A stretch of DNA of 21,600 bases from XN24 sp047921395 (GTDB lineage Bacteria > Pseudomonadota > Gammaproteobacteria > Steroidobacterales > XN24), in contig JBLRWH010000043.1 in the NCBI GenBank assembly GCA_047921395.1, forward strand, positions 1 through 21,600, given 5' to 3'. Below, in pieces: positions 6,185 to 15,405 of the stretch; the first letter of the stretch is position 1; the number at the start of each line of letters is the position of its first letter. The translations under genes and the position numbers were made by a program. The notes beneath the pieces were generated by a model, which did not search any database, was not told where the DNA came from, and was given only the letters and a program-made list of their open reading frames with translations.

Positions 6185-6190
6185 TATACT
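6185..6190 (+). promoter_or_regulatory. Possible -10 of the malic enzyme promoter
   Basis: TATACT at 6185-6190 lies 37 bp before the malic enzyme ATG. The nearest -35-like hexamer, CTGACG at 6159-6164, is 20 bp away, longer than the usual spacing. The site is plausible because the surrounding DNA is otherwise GC-rich and AGGGAG at 6215-6220 provides a ribosome binding site. Confidence 0.35.
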
Positions 6191-6227
6191 CGGGGTGATC
6201 TTGGAGTCGGGAAAAGGGAGTCGCAAG

Positions 6228-7946
6228 ATGACTGACCTGGGCCGGGTCATGCCCGGCGGCCTGCCGCTGCAGGCGCCACGTGGCGACGTGCCGATGCACA
6301 TCACCTCGCGCGGCGCGGAACTCTACCGCGATCCGCTGCTGAACAAGGGGTCCGCCTTCAGCCCGCAGGAGCGCGCCGCGCTCGGCCTGGACGGGCTGTT
6401 GCCGAGCCGCGTGAACACCATGGCGCAGCAGGTGCGCCGCATTCACATGACGCTCGACCGGCTGCGCGATCCCTTCGACAAGTACCTCGAGCTGGCGGGC
6501 CTGCAGGACCGCAACGAGCAGCTGTTCTACCGGGTGCTGTGCGAGCGGCTGAAAGAGTTCATGCCGATCATCTACACGCCTACCGTCGGCAAGGCGACGC
6601 GCGAGTTCAGCCACGTGTTCCGCCGCGCGCGCGGCGTGTGGATCACGCCGGACCACCGCGGCCGCGTCGCCGACGTGCTGCGCGCCGCGACCGTGGGCCG
6701 CCCGGTGAAGCTGATCGTCGCCACCGACAACGAGTCGATCCTGGGGATCGGCGACCAGGGCGCGGGGGGGATGGCCATCGCGATCGGCAAGCTCGCGCTG
6801 TACTGCGCGGCGGGCAGCATCCATCCCGCGTACACGCTTCCCGTCAGCCTCGACGTCGGCACCGACAGCGCCGCGTTGCTCGAGGACGAGCTGTATCTCG
6901 GCTGGCCGGGCCGCAGGCTGCGCGGCGAGGCCTACGATGCGCTGCTGGAAGAATTCGTCGAAGCGGTCTGCGCGGTCTTTCCGGGCGTCTTGCTGCAGTG
7001 GGAGGATTTCCGCAAGGACAACGCCTCGCGCCTGCTCAACCGCTATCGCGACCGGCTGCCGTCCTTCAACGACGACATCCAGGGCACGGGCGCGGTCTGC
7101 CTCGCGGGCGTGCTGAGCGCGCTGACCAGCACGGGCGGCGAGCTCTCAGAGCAGCGCGCCATCGTGCTCGGGGCGGGCGCGGCGGGGCTGGGCATCACCC
7201 GCCAGCTCTCCGGCGCCATCCTCGCGGCCGGCGGCGACGCGCATCCCGTGGCGGTGCTCGACAGCCGCGGCCTGCTCGTCGGCGGCAACTTCCGCGACGA
7301 CTACAAGTCCGAGCTTGCCTGGCCGGCGGAGGTGGCGGCCGCGCGCGGCCTCGGCGAGCAGTCGGGCGCCGACCTGGCGACGGTGGTGGAGCGCTTCCGG
7401 CCGACCATCCTGGTCGGCGTCTCGGGTCAGTCCGGCGCCTTCGACGAGCGCGTGGTGCGCGCCATGGCGGCCAACGCGCCGCGCCCCATCATCATGCCGT
7501 TGTCCAACCCGACCGACTACGCGGAGGCGCGCCCGGAGGAAATCCTGCGCTGGACGAACGGGCAGGCGCTGGTCGCCACCGGCAGCCCGTTCGCCGACGT
7601 GGTGCTGGAAGGGCGGCGGCACGTGATCGGCCAGGGCAACAACGTGTTCATCTTCCCCGGCCTGGGCCTCGGCGCCCTGCTGTGCGAGGCGAGCGCGGTG
7701 TCGGAGAACATGATCGGCGCGGCGGCGCGCACGCTCGCCGACGTGGTGCGGCGGGAGTCGATCGGCGAGAGCCGGCTGTACCCGCGCGTGTCGCGCCTGC
7801 GGGAATGCACGCGGCACGTGGCCGCCGCGGTGATGCGGGCGGCCAGCGAGGAGGGGCTCTGCAAGACGCTCACGGACAAGGAGATCGAGGCGCGGATCGA
7901 GGCGGCCCACTGGGAGCCCGGCTACCCGCCGTATGAGCCCGGCTAA
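6228..7946 (+). CDS. maeA: NAD-dependent malic enzyme (malate oxidoreductase, decarboxylating)
   Basis: The enzyme converts L-malate to pyruvate and CO2 while reducing NAD, feeding acetyl-CoA and gluconeogenic pools in the cytoplasm. The 572 residues match the 565-residue E. coli MaeA class, not the larger MaeB fusion type. Catalytic Y116 lies in IIYTPTVGKA and K188 in GMAIAIGKLALY. Metal-binding E259-D260 lie in LLQWEDF and D283 in SFNDDIQGTG. The NAD-binding glycine motif VLGAGAAGLG is at 313-322. ATG 6228 was chosen because AGGGAG lies 7 bp upstream and the N-terminus matches the family. The same frame is open far upstream, but that part is an out-of-frame reading of the preceding gene. 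It is probably transcribed alone. Confidence 0.94.
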   Translation: MTDLGRVMPGGLPLQAPRGDVPMHITSRGAELYRDPLLNKGSAFSPQERAALGLDGLLPSRVNTMAQQVRRIHMTLDRLRDPFDKYLELAGLQDRNEQLFYRVLCERLKEFMPIIYTPTVGKATREFSHVFRRARGVWITPDHRGRVADVLRAATVGRPVKLIVATDNESILGIGDQGAGGMAIAIGKLALYCAAGSIHPAYTLPVSLDVGTDSAALLEDELYLGWPGRRLRGEAYDALLEEFVEAVCAVFPGVLLQWEDFRKDNASRLLNRYRDRLPSFNDDIQGTGAVCLAGVLSALTSTGGELSEQRAIVLGAGAAGLGITRQLSGAILAAGGDAHPVAVLDSRGLLVGGNFRDDYKSELAWPAEVAAARGLGEQSGADLATVVERFRPTILVGVSGQSGAFDERVVRAMAANAPRPIIMPLSNPTDYAEARPEEILRWTNGQALVATGSPFADVVLEGRRHVIGQGNNVFIFPGLGLGALLCEASAVSENMIGAAARTLADVVRRESIGESRLYPRVSRLRECTRHVAAAVMRAASEEGLCKTLTDKEIEARIEAAHWEPGYPPYEPG

Positions 7947-7983
7947 ACATCGCGCCGGGCCGGCATACCGCCTCGACGTCCGG

Positions 7984-8011
7984 TTGACAAGGAAAGCGTC
8001 CTTGCTAATGT
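7984..8011 (+). promoter_or_regulatory. vapBC promoter with an AAGGA/TCCTT operator
   Basis: A consensus -35 TTGACA (7984-7989) and -10 TAATGT (8006-8011) are 16 bp apart. The inverted repeat CAAGGA-AAGCG-TCCTTG (7988-8004) occupies the spacer, the same layout as the prlF promoter. GTAAGG at 8010-8015 may be a third half-site. The -10 lies 8 bp from ATG 8019, so the transcript has almost no leader. Confidence 0.65.
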
Positions 8012-8018
8012 AAGGCGC

Positions 8019-8312
8019 ATGTCGAAAGTCACGTCCAAGCTGCAGGTCACGATCCCCAGGCGCATCGCCGAGCAGTTTTCCATCAAGCCCGGCGACGAGA
8101 TCGAGTTCGTCGCGACGGCGGAAGGGCTGCGCGTCGTGACGGCGGCGCGCCCCGACGCGACCACCCTCAGCGTGGCCGAGCGCCTGCGCCTCTTCGACGA
8201 GGGCAACGCGCGCCAGCGGCGCCGGCAGGCGCACATGAAGCTGCCTGCCAATCCGCCGACGAACCGGGGGTGGACGCGGGAAGAGTTGTACACCCGTGGC
8301 AAGCCTGGTTGA
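8019..8312 (+). CDS. vapB: AbrB-type antitoxin of a VapBC module
   Basis: This 97-residue antitoxin has an N-terminal SpoVT/AbrB swapped-hairpin domain (residues 3-45, SKVTSKLQVTIPRRIAEQF) for DNA binding. A basic C-terminal tail (ERLRLFDEGNARQRRRQAHMK then GWTREELYTRG) should wrap around the PIN toxin. Its stop overlaps the start of vapC by 17 bp, so the two are translationally coupled. The palindrome in its promoter predicts autorepression by the VapBC complex. No Shine-Dalgarno site lies at a useful distance. Unlike the modules at the left of the window, this pair looks intact. The assignment is by fold and context. Confidence 0.88.
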   Translation: MSKVTSKLQVTIPRRIAEQFSIKPGDEIEFVATAEGLRVVTAARPDATTLSVAERLRLFDEGNARQRRRQAHMKLPANPPTNRGWTREELYTRGKPG

Positions 8313-8772
8313 CACGCATGTCCTGGTCTATCGGGTCGACCCGCGCGACCCGATCAAGCAACGAATCGCGATCGACGTGTTGCGCGCCGGGCTCCGCGCG
8401 GACCAGTTTTTCATCGCCCACCAGTCGGTCCTCGAGTTCGTGGCCGCGGTGACCCGACCCCAGGCAGACCTCGGCAGCGCCCCGTTGCTGGATCGCGGCG
8501 ATGCCTTGCTGGAGGCCGACGCCCTCATCGCCGAGTTCCCCGTCATCTACCCAACCCGTGAGGTCCTGCGGACGGCAGTTCGCGGCGCGGCGACCTACGG
8601 GCTGCAGTGGTTCGACGCGCACTTGTGGGCGTGCGCCGAGGTGAACGGCCTCGATGAATTGCTGTCAGAGGATTTCCAGCACGGCCGCCACTACGGCAGC
8701 GTGCGCGCCGTGAATCCTTTCTGGGTGGCCAGCGGCCGCGTATCGGAGCTGCCCGCCATGTACGCGCCGTAG
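8296..8772 (+). CDS. vapC: PIN-domain toxin of a VapBC module
   Basis: VapC toxins are Mg-dependent endoribonucleases that cut tRNA or rRNA. The 158-residue protein carries all four expected acidic residues: D6 in LVDTHVLVY, E47 in VLEFVAA, D107 in WFDAHLWACAE and D126 in LLSEDFQHG. The start is GTG 8296, inside the last codons of vapB, which places the DT motif at the usual distance from the N-terminus. It is convergent with rpoD, 55 bp away. The family and pairing are clear; the RNA target is unknown. Confidence 0.9.
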   Translation: MASLVDTHVLVYRVDPRDPIKQRIAIDVLRAGLRADQFFIAHQSVLEFVAAVTRPQADLGSAPLLDRGDALLEADALIAEFPVIYPTREVLRTAVRGAATYGLQWFDAHLWACAEVNGLDELLSEDFQHGRHYGSVRAVNPFWVASGRVSELPAMYAP

Positions 8773-8788
8773 AGCGGGCGCAGCCCAT

Positions 8789-8811
8789 GCTGGCCGGCAT
8801 CCAGGGCCAGC
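8789..8811. terminator. Hairpin between vapC and rpoD
   Basis: GCTGGCC (8789-8795) and GGCCAGC (8805-8811) form a perfect 7-bp stem with a 9-nt loop in the 55-bp gap between two convergent genes. Neither side has a T run, so it may be a weak or factor-assisted terminator. Confidence 0.3.
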
Positions 8812-8827
8812 TTCAGGAACGGCGCCC

Positions 8828-10708
<1,881 letters not shown>

Positions 10709-10745
10709 TCAGGAGCCCTCGAGCCGGTTAAAAATCGAATCGCAC

Positions 10746-10754
10746 AGTATAGCA
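10746..10754 (-). promoter_or_regulatory. Extended -10 promoter upstream of rpoD
   Basis: The minus strand reads TGCTATACT, a consensus TATACT preceded by TGn. No good -35 is visible, as is usual for extended -10 promoters. The predicted start is near 10740, giving a leader of about 30 nt before ATG 10708. It would uncouple rpoD from the upstream ribosomal gene. Confidence 0.55.
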
Positions 10755-10782
10755 CCGTGCGCCAATAGTGCGATGCGCGACC

Positions 10783-12543
10783 TCATGCCCCGGTCGCGCG
10801 CCGCCGCGCCATCCTGGCGTCCAGCGAGCGCAGTTCCGCGCGCTGCTCGGGGCTCAACGGCCCCGCGCGGGAGATTTCGAACAGGGCCTCGTGGCGGAGT
10901 CGCACCCAGTCTTCCTCGAGACGGTCCAGGCAATCCTGCAGTTCCGCCAGGGCCACGTCCTCCGTCGCCACCAGCTCGCTGGTCGCGAGCTTCTGCAGGT
11001 GTGGCCCGGCCTCGTGCTCGCGCCAGCGTTCCAGCAGTCCACCTGTCGTTAGATTGGGGCTGTGCGCCACGTCTTCAAGCAGCGCGACCAGCAGGTCGAT
11101 CCCGGGCCGGTCCAGTTCCGCGAGGCCCGGCGGGACCCGCACCGGCGACACCTTGCCCGGAAAATGCACCACCAGCGCGATCGCCCGGCGCACCACGCTG
11201 CCGCGCCCCGGCGGCGCCGTGGGCCGGGACCGGGCAGGCGGCGCCGCGGGGCGGGGCGGGGCGGGCGCCGCCGCGTCGACGAAGCGCGCGTAGCCGGCCT
11301 CGTCCATCCCGACCGCGCTGGCGATCCGGCCCACGAGCAGCGCGCGGAACACGCCGTCCGGCACGCGCGCGACCAGCGGCTTGGCGAGCTCGGCGAGCCG
11401 CGCCCGGCCGTCCAGGCTGCCCATGTCCACCTTCGAGGCGAGCTCGTCGTGCAGATATTCCGACAGCGGCAGGGCCTGCCTGAGGCGGGCCGTGAATGCT
11501 TCCGCGCCCTCGGCGCGCACCAGCGAGTCCGGGTCCTCGCCCTCGGGCAGGAACAGGAAGCGGACCTGCCGGCCCTCGCGCAGCGTCGGCAGGGCGTTCT
11601 CCAGCGCCCGCCACGCGGCCTGGCGCCCCGCGCGGTCGCCGTCGAAACAGAACACCACTTCCTCGGTGACGCGGAACAGCCGCTCGAGGTGCTCCGGCGT
11701 GGTCGCGGTGCCGAGCGTGGCGACCGCCCAGGTCACGCCGGCCTCGTGCAGGCCGATCACGTCCATGTAGCCCTCGACCACGAGGAGGCGCGGAATCTGC
11801 CTGAGCGCCTGGCGCGCCTCGTACAGCCCGTACAGCTCGCGGCCCTTGTGGAACAGCGCGGTCTCGGGCGAGTTCAGGTACTTCGGCTCGTCGTTGCCGA
11901 GCACGCGCCCGCCGAAGGCGATCACCCGGCCGCGCGCGTCACGGATCGGGAACATCACCCGGCCGCGGAAGCGGTCGTAGAAGCCGCCCTGGTCGCGCTC
12001 GATGACGAGCCCGGCCGCGTTGAGCCGCCCGACCGCGGCCTCGTCCGCGCCGAAGCGCTTCAGCAGGCCGTCCCACTCGTCGGGCGCGTAGCCCACGCCG
12101 AAGGTGGCGGCCGTGGTGCCGCTGACGCCGCGCCCCTTGAGATAGCGGATGGCATCGGGATGGCGCTTGAGCTGGTCCCTGTAATACCCCACCGCCGCCT
12201 CGAGCGTGCCGTACAGGTCCGGGCGGCGGTCCGTGCCCTGGGACTGCTCGCGCGGCACCTCGAGCCCGGCGAGCGAGGCGAGCTCCTCGACCGCGTCCGG
12301 GAAGCTCATGTGCTCGTAGTCCATCAGGAAGCCCAGCGCCGTGCCGTGCACGCCGCAGCCGAAGCAGTGATAGAACTGCTTGCTCGGGCTCACGGTGAAC
12401 GACGGGGTCTTCTCGCCGTGGAAGGGGCAGCACGCCTTGTACTCGCGCCCCGCCTTTTTCAGCGGCACACGGGCGTTGATGACCTCCACGATATCCGTGC
12501 GACTCATCAGCTCGTCTATGAAACTGGCCGGAATCAGACCCAT
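10783..12543 (-). CDS. dnaG: DNA primase
   Basis: Primase makes the RNA primers for DNA replication at the fork. The 586-residue protein has the N-terminal CHC2 zinc ribbon at about 36-63 with ligands C39, H42, C60 and C63 (CCPFHGEKTPSF then YHCFGCG). The TOPRIM catalytic core has E257 in LLVVEGYMDVIG and D301/D303 in FCFDGDRAG. A proline- and alanine-rich linker (about 425-450) leads to the C-terminal DnaB-binding helicase-interaction region. The start at ATG 12543 agrees with the family N-terminus, although no strong ribosome binding site precedes it. It lies in the rpsU cluster between yqeY and rpoD. Confidence 0.96.
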   Translation of the reverse strand: MGLIPASFIDELMSRTDIVEVINARVPLKKAGREYKACCPFHGEKTPSFTVSPSKQFYHCFGCGVHGTALGFLMDYEHMSFPDAVEELASLAGLEVPREQSQGTDRRPDLYGTLEAAVGYYRDQLKRHPDAIRYLKGRGVSGTTAATFGVGYAPDEWDGLLKRFGADEAAVGRLNAAGLVIERDQGGFYDRFRGRVMFPIRDARGRVIAFGGRVLGNDEPKYLNSPETALFHKGRELYGLYEARQALRQIPRLLVVEGYMDVIGLHEAGVTWAVATLGTATTPEHLERLFRVTEEVVFCFDGDRAGRQAAWRALENALPTLREGRQVRFLFLPEGEDPDSLVRAEGAEAFTARLRQALPLSEYLHDELASKVDMGSLDGRARLAELAKPLVARVPDGVFRALLVGRIASAVGMDEAGYARFVDAAAPAPPRPAAPPARSRPTAPPGRGSVVRRAIALVVHFPGKVSPVRVPPGLAELDRPGIDLLVALLEDVAHSPNLTTGGLLERWREHEAGPHLQKLATSELVATEDVALAELQDCLDRLEEDWVRLRHEALFEISRAGPLSPEQRAELRSLDARMARRRATGA

Positions 12544-12593
12544 CAGGCGGCGGGACCCGTCATGCGATCAGGCGGAAGGACGGTGGCGGGGGG

Positions 12594-12649
12594 TGGCAGG
12601 CACCCGCTATAAATAGCTCACCCGCCGGGAAAATCCAGTTTTTGCGGCC
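12594..12649 (-). promoter_or_regulatory. AT-rich segment upstream of dnaG, possible promoter
   Basis: The 106-bp gap between yqeY and dnaG contains GCTATTTATAGC on the minus strand, a 5-bp palindrome with a 2-nt centre, flanked by two copies of GCGGGTG. TATTTA could be a -10, with CTGGAT 18 bp upstream as a weak -35. It could equally be an RNA-processing site, as occurs between genes of this cluster in E. coli. Confidence 0.3.
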
Positions 12650-13096
12650 TCAGCCGGCGAGGCGCGCCTTGACCCGGGCGCTCACGACGGCCATGTCGGC
12701 GCGGCCCTGGGCCTGCGCGCGCAGCTGCGCGATGACGCGGCCCATGTCCTTCATCGAGGTGGCGCCGGTGGCGGCGATCGCGTCATCGATGAGCGCGGCG
12801 AGCTCGTCTTCGCCGAGCGGCTCGGGCAGGTAAGTGGAGAGGAGCTCGATCTCCGCGGCTTCCTTCGTCGCGAGATCCTCGCGCCCGCCGGCGCGGAACT
12901 GCTCGACCGATTCGCGGCGCTGCTTGATCATCTTCTCGATCACGCCGAGCACCGCGGCATCGTCGAGCTCGATGCGCTCGTCGACTTCACGCTGCTGGAT
13001 GGCGGCGAGCGCCATGCGGATGACGCCGAGACGGGCCTTGTCGCCGGAGCGCATGGCCTGTTTCATGTCTTCCTGGAGGCGGGACTTGGCGGACAC
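12650..13096 (-). CDS. yqeY: GatB/YqeY domain protein
   Basis: This 148-residue, all-helical protein matches the YqeY family, which resembles the C-terminal tRNA-binding domain of the GatB amidotransferase subunit. Typical segments are the N-terminal LQEDMKQAMRSGDKARLGVIR, the middle KMIKQRRESVEQFRAGGRED and the C-terminal MKDMGRVIAQLRAQAQGRAD. The start is GTG 13096. It lies 44 bp after rpsU and before dnaG, an arrangement common in gammaproteobacteria other than the enterics. Its cellular role is not established; a link to tRNA charging or translation is inferred from the domain and from the rpsU neighbour. Confidence 0.92.
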   Translation of the reverse strand: MSAKSRLQEDMKQAMRSGDKARLGVIRMALAAIQQREVDERIELDDAAVLGVIEKMIKQRRESVEQFRAGGREDLATKEAAEIELLSTYLPEPLGEDELAALIDDAIAATGATSMKDMGRVIAQLRAQAQGRADMAVVSARVKARLAG

Positions 13097-13140
13097 TGTT
13101 GCGAACTCGCCCGGCGCGGGGCGGCCAGTTCCGGGTGAGC

Positions 13141-13356
13141 TCAGAACAACCGCTTGCGGCGGGACTGCTCGCGCTGCATCCGCTTGGCGTGACGCTTCAC
13201 GGCCGCGGCCTTCTTGCGCTTGCGCTCCTGGGTCGGCTTCTCGTAAAACTCTCTGCGACGAAGCTCAGTCAGGACCCCTGCTTTTTCACAGGCGCGCTTG
13301 AAGCGCCGCAGGGCGGCGTCAAAATATTCGTTTTCGCGTACGCGTACACCAGGCAT
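13141..13356 (-). CDS. rpsU: Ribosomal protein bS21
   Basis: S21 is a small basic protein of the 30S subunit, near the anti-Shine-Dalgarno region of 16S rRNA. The 71 residues match the family throughout: VRVRENEYFDAALRRFKRACEK, then AGVLTELRRREFYEKPTQERKRK and a basic tail ending RRKRLF. ATG 13356 is the conserved start. It is the first gene of the macromolecular synthesis cluster and divergent from tsaD, as in E. coli. Confidence 0.97.
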   Translation of the reverse strand: MPGVRVRENEYFDAALRRFKRACEKAGVLTELRRREFYEKPTQERKRKKAAAVKRHAKRMQREQSRRKRLF

Positions 13357-13424
13357 TAAAGCTCACCGTCCTCACGTTATGCTCAGGCACCGGACCGCTG
13401 GTCTGGGCCGGGTAAAGACCGACC

Positions 13425-13430
13425 ATTCTA
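13425..13430 (-). promoter_or_regulatory. Possible rpsU promoter -10
   Basis: TAGAAT on the minus strand is the best -10 in the 123-bp rpsU-tsaD gap. CTGGCT about 18 bp upstream is a weak -35. The predicted leader is about 60 nt, typical of a ribosomal-protein mRNA. The rest of the gap is unremarkable except for AGGGA at 13466-13470, which serves tsaD on the other strand. Confidence 0.4.
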
Positions 13431-13479
13431 GCGGCCCTCGGATTCGAAAGCCAGTGGCAGGCGCCAGGGAAAAAAGATT

Positions 13480-14532
13480 ATGCGGGTTCTCGGCATCGAA
13501 ACGTCCTGCGACGAGACCGGCGTCGCCGTCTACGACGAGCAGCGGGGCCTGCTTGCGCACGTGCTGTACAGCCAGGTCAAGCTGCACGCCGAGTTCGGCG
13601 GGGTGGTCCCGGAACTCGCCTCGCGCGACCACGTCCGCAAGCTGATTCCCCTTGTGAAACAGGTGCTTGCAGATTCCGGGACTGAGCCCGGCGAGCTCGG
13701 CGGGGTCGCGTACACGGCCGGCCCGGGGCTGATCGGCGCGCTGCTCGTGGGCGCCTGCGTGGGCCGCAGCCTGGCGTGGACCTGGGGCGTGCCGGCCGTG
13801 GGCGTGCACCACATGGAAGGCCACCTGCTCGCGCCGATGCTCGAATCCCCGGCGCCGGAATTCCCGTTCATCGCCCTGCTCGTGTCCGGCGGGCACAGCA
13901 TGCTGGTCGAGGTCGCGGGCCTCGGGCGTTACCGCGTGCTCGGCGAAACACTCGACGATGCCGCCGGCGAGGCCTTCGACAAGACCGCCAAGGTGCTCGG
14001 GCTCGGCTACCCCGGCGGGCCCGCCCTCGCGCGCCTCGCGGAGCAGGGCGGGCCCGGGCGCCTGCGCCTGCCGCGCCCCATGCTGAACCGCCCGGGGCTG
14101 GACTTCAGCTTCAGCGGCCTGAAGACCGCGGTCATCACCGGCATCCGCAAGCTCGCGCTCGACGAACAGGCGAAGGCGGACGTCGCGTGGGAGTTCCAGG
14201 AGGCCATCGTCGACACGCTGGTCGGCAAGAGCCTGCGCGCGGTCGAGGAGACGGGGATCCGGCGGCTCGTGATCGCCGGGGGCGTGGGCGCCAATCGCCG
14301 GCTGCGAACGCGCCTCGCCGAGGCGGCCCAGGGGGTGGGGGCGGAGGTGTTCTACCCGCGGCTGGAGTTCTGCACCGATAATGGCGCAATGATCGCCTAC
14401 GCCGGTATGCTGCGCCTGGCCGCCGGCGAGACCGCAGCGTCGTCCATCGAGGCTCGCGCCCGGTGGGATCTTGAAACCCTGCGCCCGCCCCTGGGCGGCG
14501 CGGCACCGACCGGCCCCGCGCCGGCCAACTGA
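13480..14532 (+). CDS. tsaD: tRNA N6-adenosine threonylcarbamoyltransferase
   Basis: With TsaB and TsaE this protein transfers the threonylcarbamoyl group to A37 of tRNAs that read ANN codons. The 350 residues are slightly longer than E. coli TsaD (337) because of a proline- and alanine-rich tail after about residue 335. The N-terminal ATPase motif is GIETSCDETG (5-14). Metal ligands are H111 and H115 in HHMEGH and D300 in FCTDNGAMIA. The substrate loop includes SGGHS at 136-140. ATG 13480 has AGGGA 9 bp upstream. It is followed after 8 bp by folB in the same direction, so the folate genes are probably co-transcribed. The common neighbour plsY is absent here. Confidence 0.97.
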   Translation: MRVLGIETSCDETGVAVYDEQRGLLAHVLYSQVKLHAEFGGVVPELASRDHVRKLIPLVKQVLADSGTEPGELGGVAYTAGPGLIGALLVGACVGRSLAWTWGVPAVGVHHMEGHLLAPMLESPAPEFPFIALLVSGGHSMLVEVAGLGRYRVLGETLDDAAGEAFDKTAKVLGLGYPGGPALARLAEQGGPGRLRLPRPMLNRPGLDFSFSGLKTAVITGIRKLALDEQAKADVAWEFQEAIVDTLVGKSLRAVEETGIRRLVIAGGVGANRRLRTRLAEAAQGVGAEVFYPRLEFCTDNGAMIAYAGMLRLAAGETAASSIEARARWDLETLRPPLGGAAPTGPAPAN

Positions 14533-14540
14533 GGACGAGG

Positions 14541-14906
14541 GTGGACACGATATTTCTCAACGACCTGCGCGTGGAGACCGTCATCGGGATCTATGACTGG
14601 GAGCGGCGCATCCGCCAGACAGTCAGCATCAACCTCGAGATCGCCACCGACATCCGCCGGGCCGCCGCCTCGGACAGCATCGACGACACGCTCAATTACA
14701 AGGCGGTGGCGAAGCGCCTGATCGAGTTCGTCGAGGGCGCCAGCTTCCAGCTCGTGGAGACCCTGGCCGAGCGCATCGCCGGGATCGTCGTCACCGAGTT
14801 CGACGTCAGCCGCGTCAAGGTGACCCTCAACAAGCCCGGGGCCATCCGCGGCGCGCGCGACGTGGGCATCTGCATCGAGCGCACCTCGGCGGACTTCCAT
14901 GCCTGA
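14541..14906 (+). CDS. folB: Dihydroneopterin aldolase
   Basis: FolB cleaves 7,8-dihydroneopterin to 6-hydroxymethyl-7,8-dihydropterin and glycolaldehyde in folate synthesis. The 121 residues match the family: LNDLRVETVIGIYDWERR at the start with the conserved glutamate, the DTLNYKAVAKRL segment, FQLVETLAERIA and the catalytic lysine region VKVTLNKPGA. The start is GTG 14541, with GAGGAC about 4-9 bp upstream overlapping the end of tsaD. Its last codons overlap folK by 8 bp, and its product is the substrate of FolK. Confidence 0.96.
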   Translation: MDTIFLNDLRVETVIGIYDWERRIRQTVSINLEIATDIRRAAASDSIDDTLNYKAVAKRLIEFVEGASFQLVETLAERIAGIVVTEFDVSRVKVTLNKPGAIRGARDVGICIERTSADFHA

Positions 14907-15405
14907 GGTCTACATCGGCGCCGGCAGCAACGTGGCGCCGCAGCGCCACCTGGCGGCCGGGCTCGTGGCGCTCGCCGAGCACTTCGGCGTCCTGCGCCTG
15001 TCGCCCGTGTACCGGAACAGCCCGGTGGGCTTCGCAGGCGACGACTTCCTCAACATGGTCATCGCCTTCGACACCGACGCGCCGGTCGAAGCCGTCGGCG
15101 CGACGCTCTCGGCCATCGAGGCCGCCCACGGCCGCACCCGCACCGAAGCCAAGTTCTCGCCGCGCACGCTCGACCTCGACCTGCTGCTGTACGGCGACCT
15201 CGTCATCGACGCCGACGGCCTGCAGCTGCCGCGCGACGAGATCACCCGGTATTCATTTGTGCTCAAGCCGCTGGCGGATCTTGCCGGCGAGCGCCTGCAC
15301 CCGGTGCTCGGCCGCAGCTTCGGCGAGCTCTGGGCGGAATTCGACGCGTCGCGCCACCCCCTCGAGCAGGTGGCCGCCGATTTCACGGCGGAGGGGCTGA
15401 GATGA
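14899..15405 (+). CDS. folK: 6-hydroxymethyl-7,8-dihydropterin pyrophosphokinase
   Basis: FolK transfers pyrophosphate from ATP to 6-hydroxymethyl-dihydropterin, giving the substrate for dihydropteroate synthase. The 168 residues carry the family signatures YIGAGSNVAP at the start, SPVYRNSPVG, DFLNMVIAF and the metal-binding FSPRTLDLDLLLYG with the DxD pair. The C-terminus (from about 140) is family-like helical sequence. It overlaps folB by 8 bp and the S41 protease gene by ATGA, so three successive genes are translationally coupled. Confidence 0.96.
   Translation: MPEVYIGAGSNVAPQRHLAAGLVALAEHFGVLRLSPVYRNSPVGFAGDDFLNMVIAFDTDAPVEAVGATLSAIEAAHGRTRTEAKFSPRTLDLDLLLYGDLVIDADGLQLPRDEITRYSFVLKPLADLAGERLHPVLGRSFGELWAEFDASRHPLEQVAADFTAEGLR

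Noticed and set aside
5307..6227. Long open frame continuing upstream of the malic enzyme ATG
   Set aside because: It is an arginine-rich out-of-frame reading of the PA2778-type gene caused by high GC; AGGGAG and family alignment place the start at 6228.
12610..12625. Plus-strand TATAAA considered as a promoter
   Set aside because: No plus-strand gene follows until tsaD at 13480, and no -35 is present.
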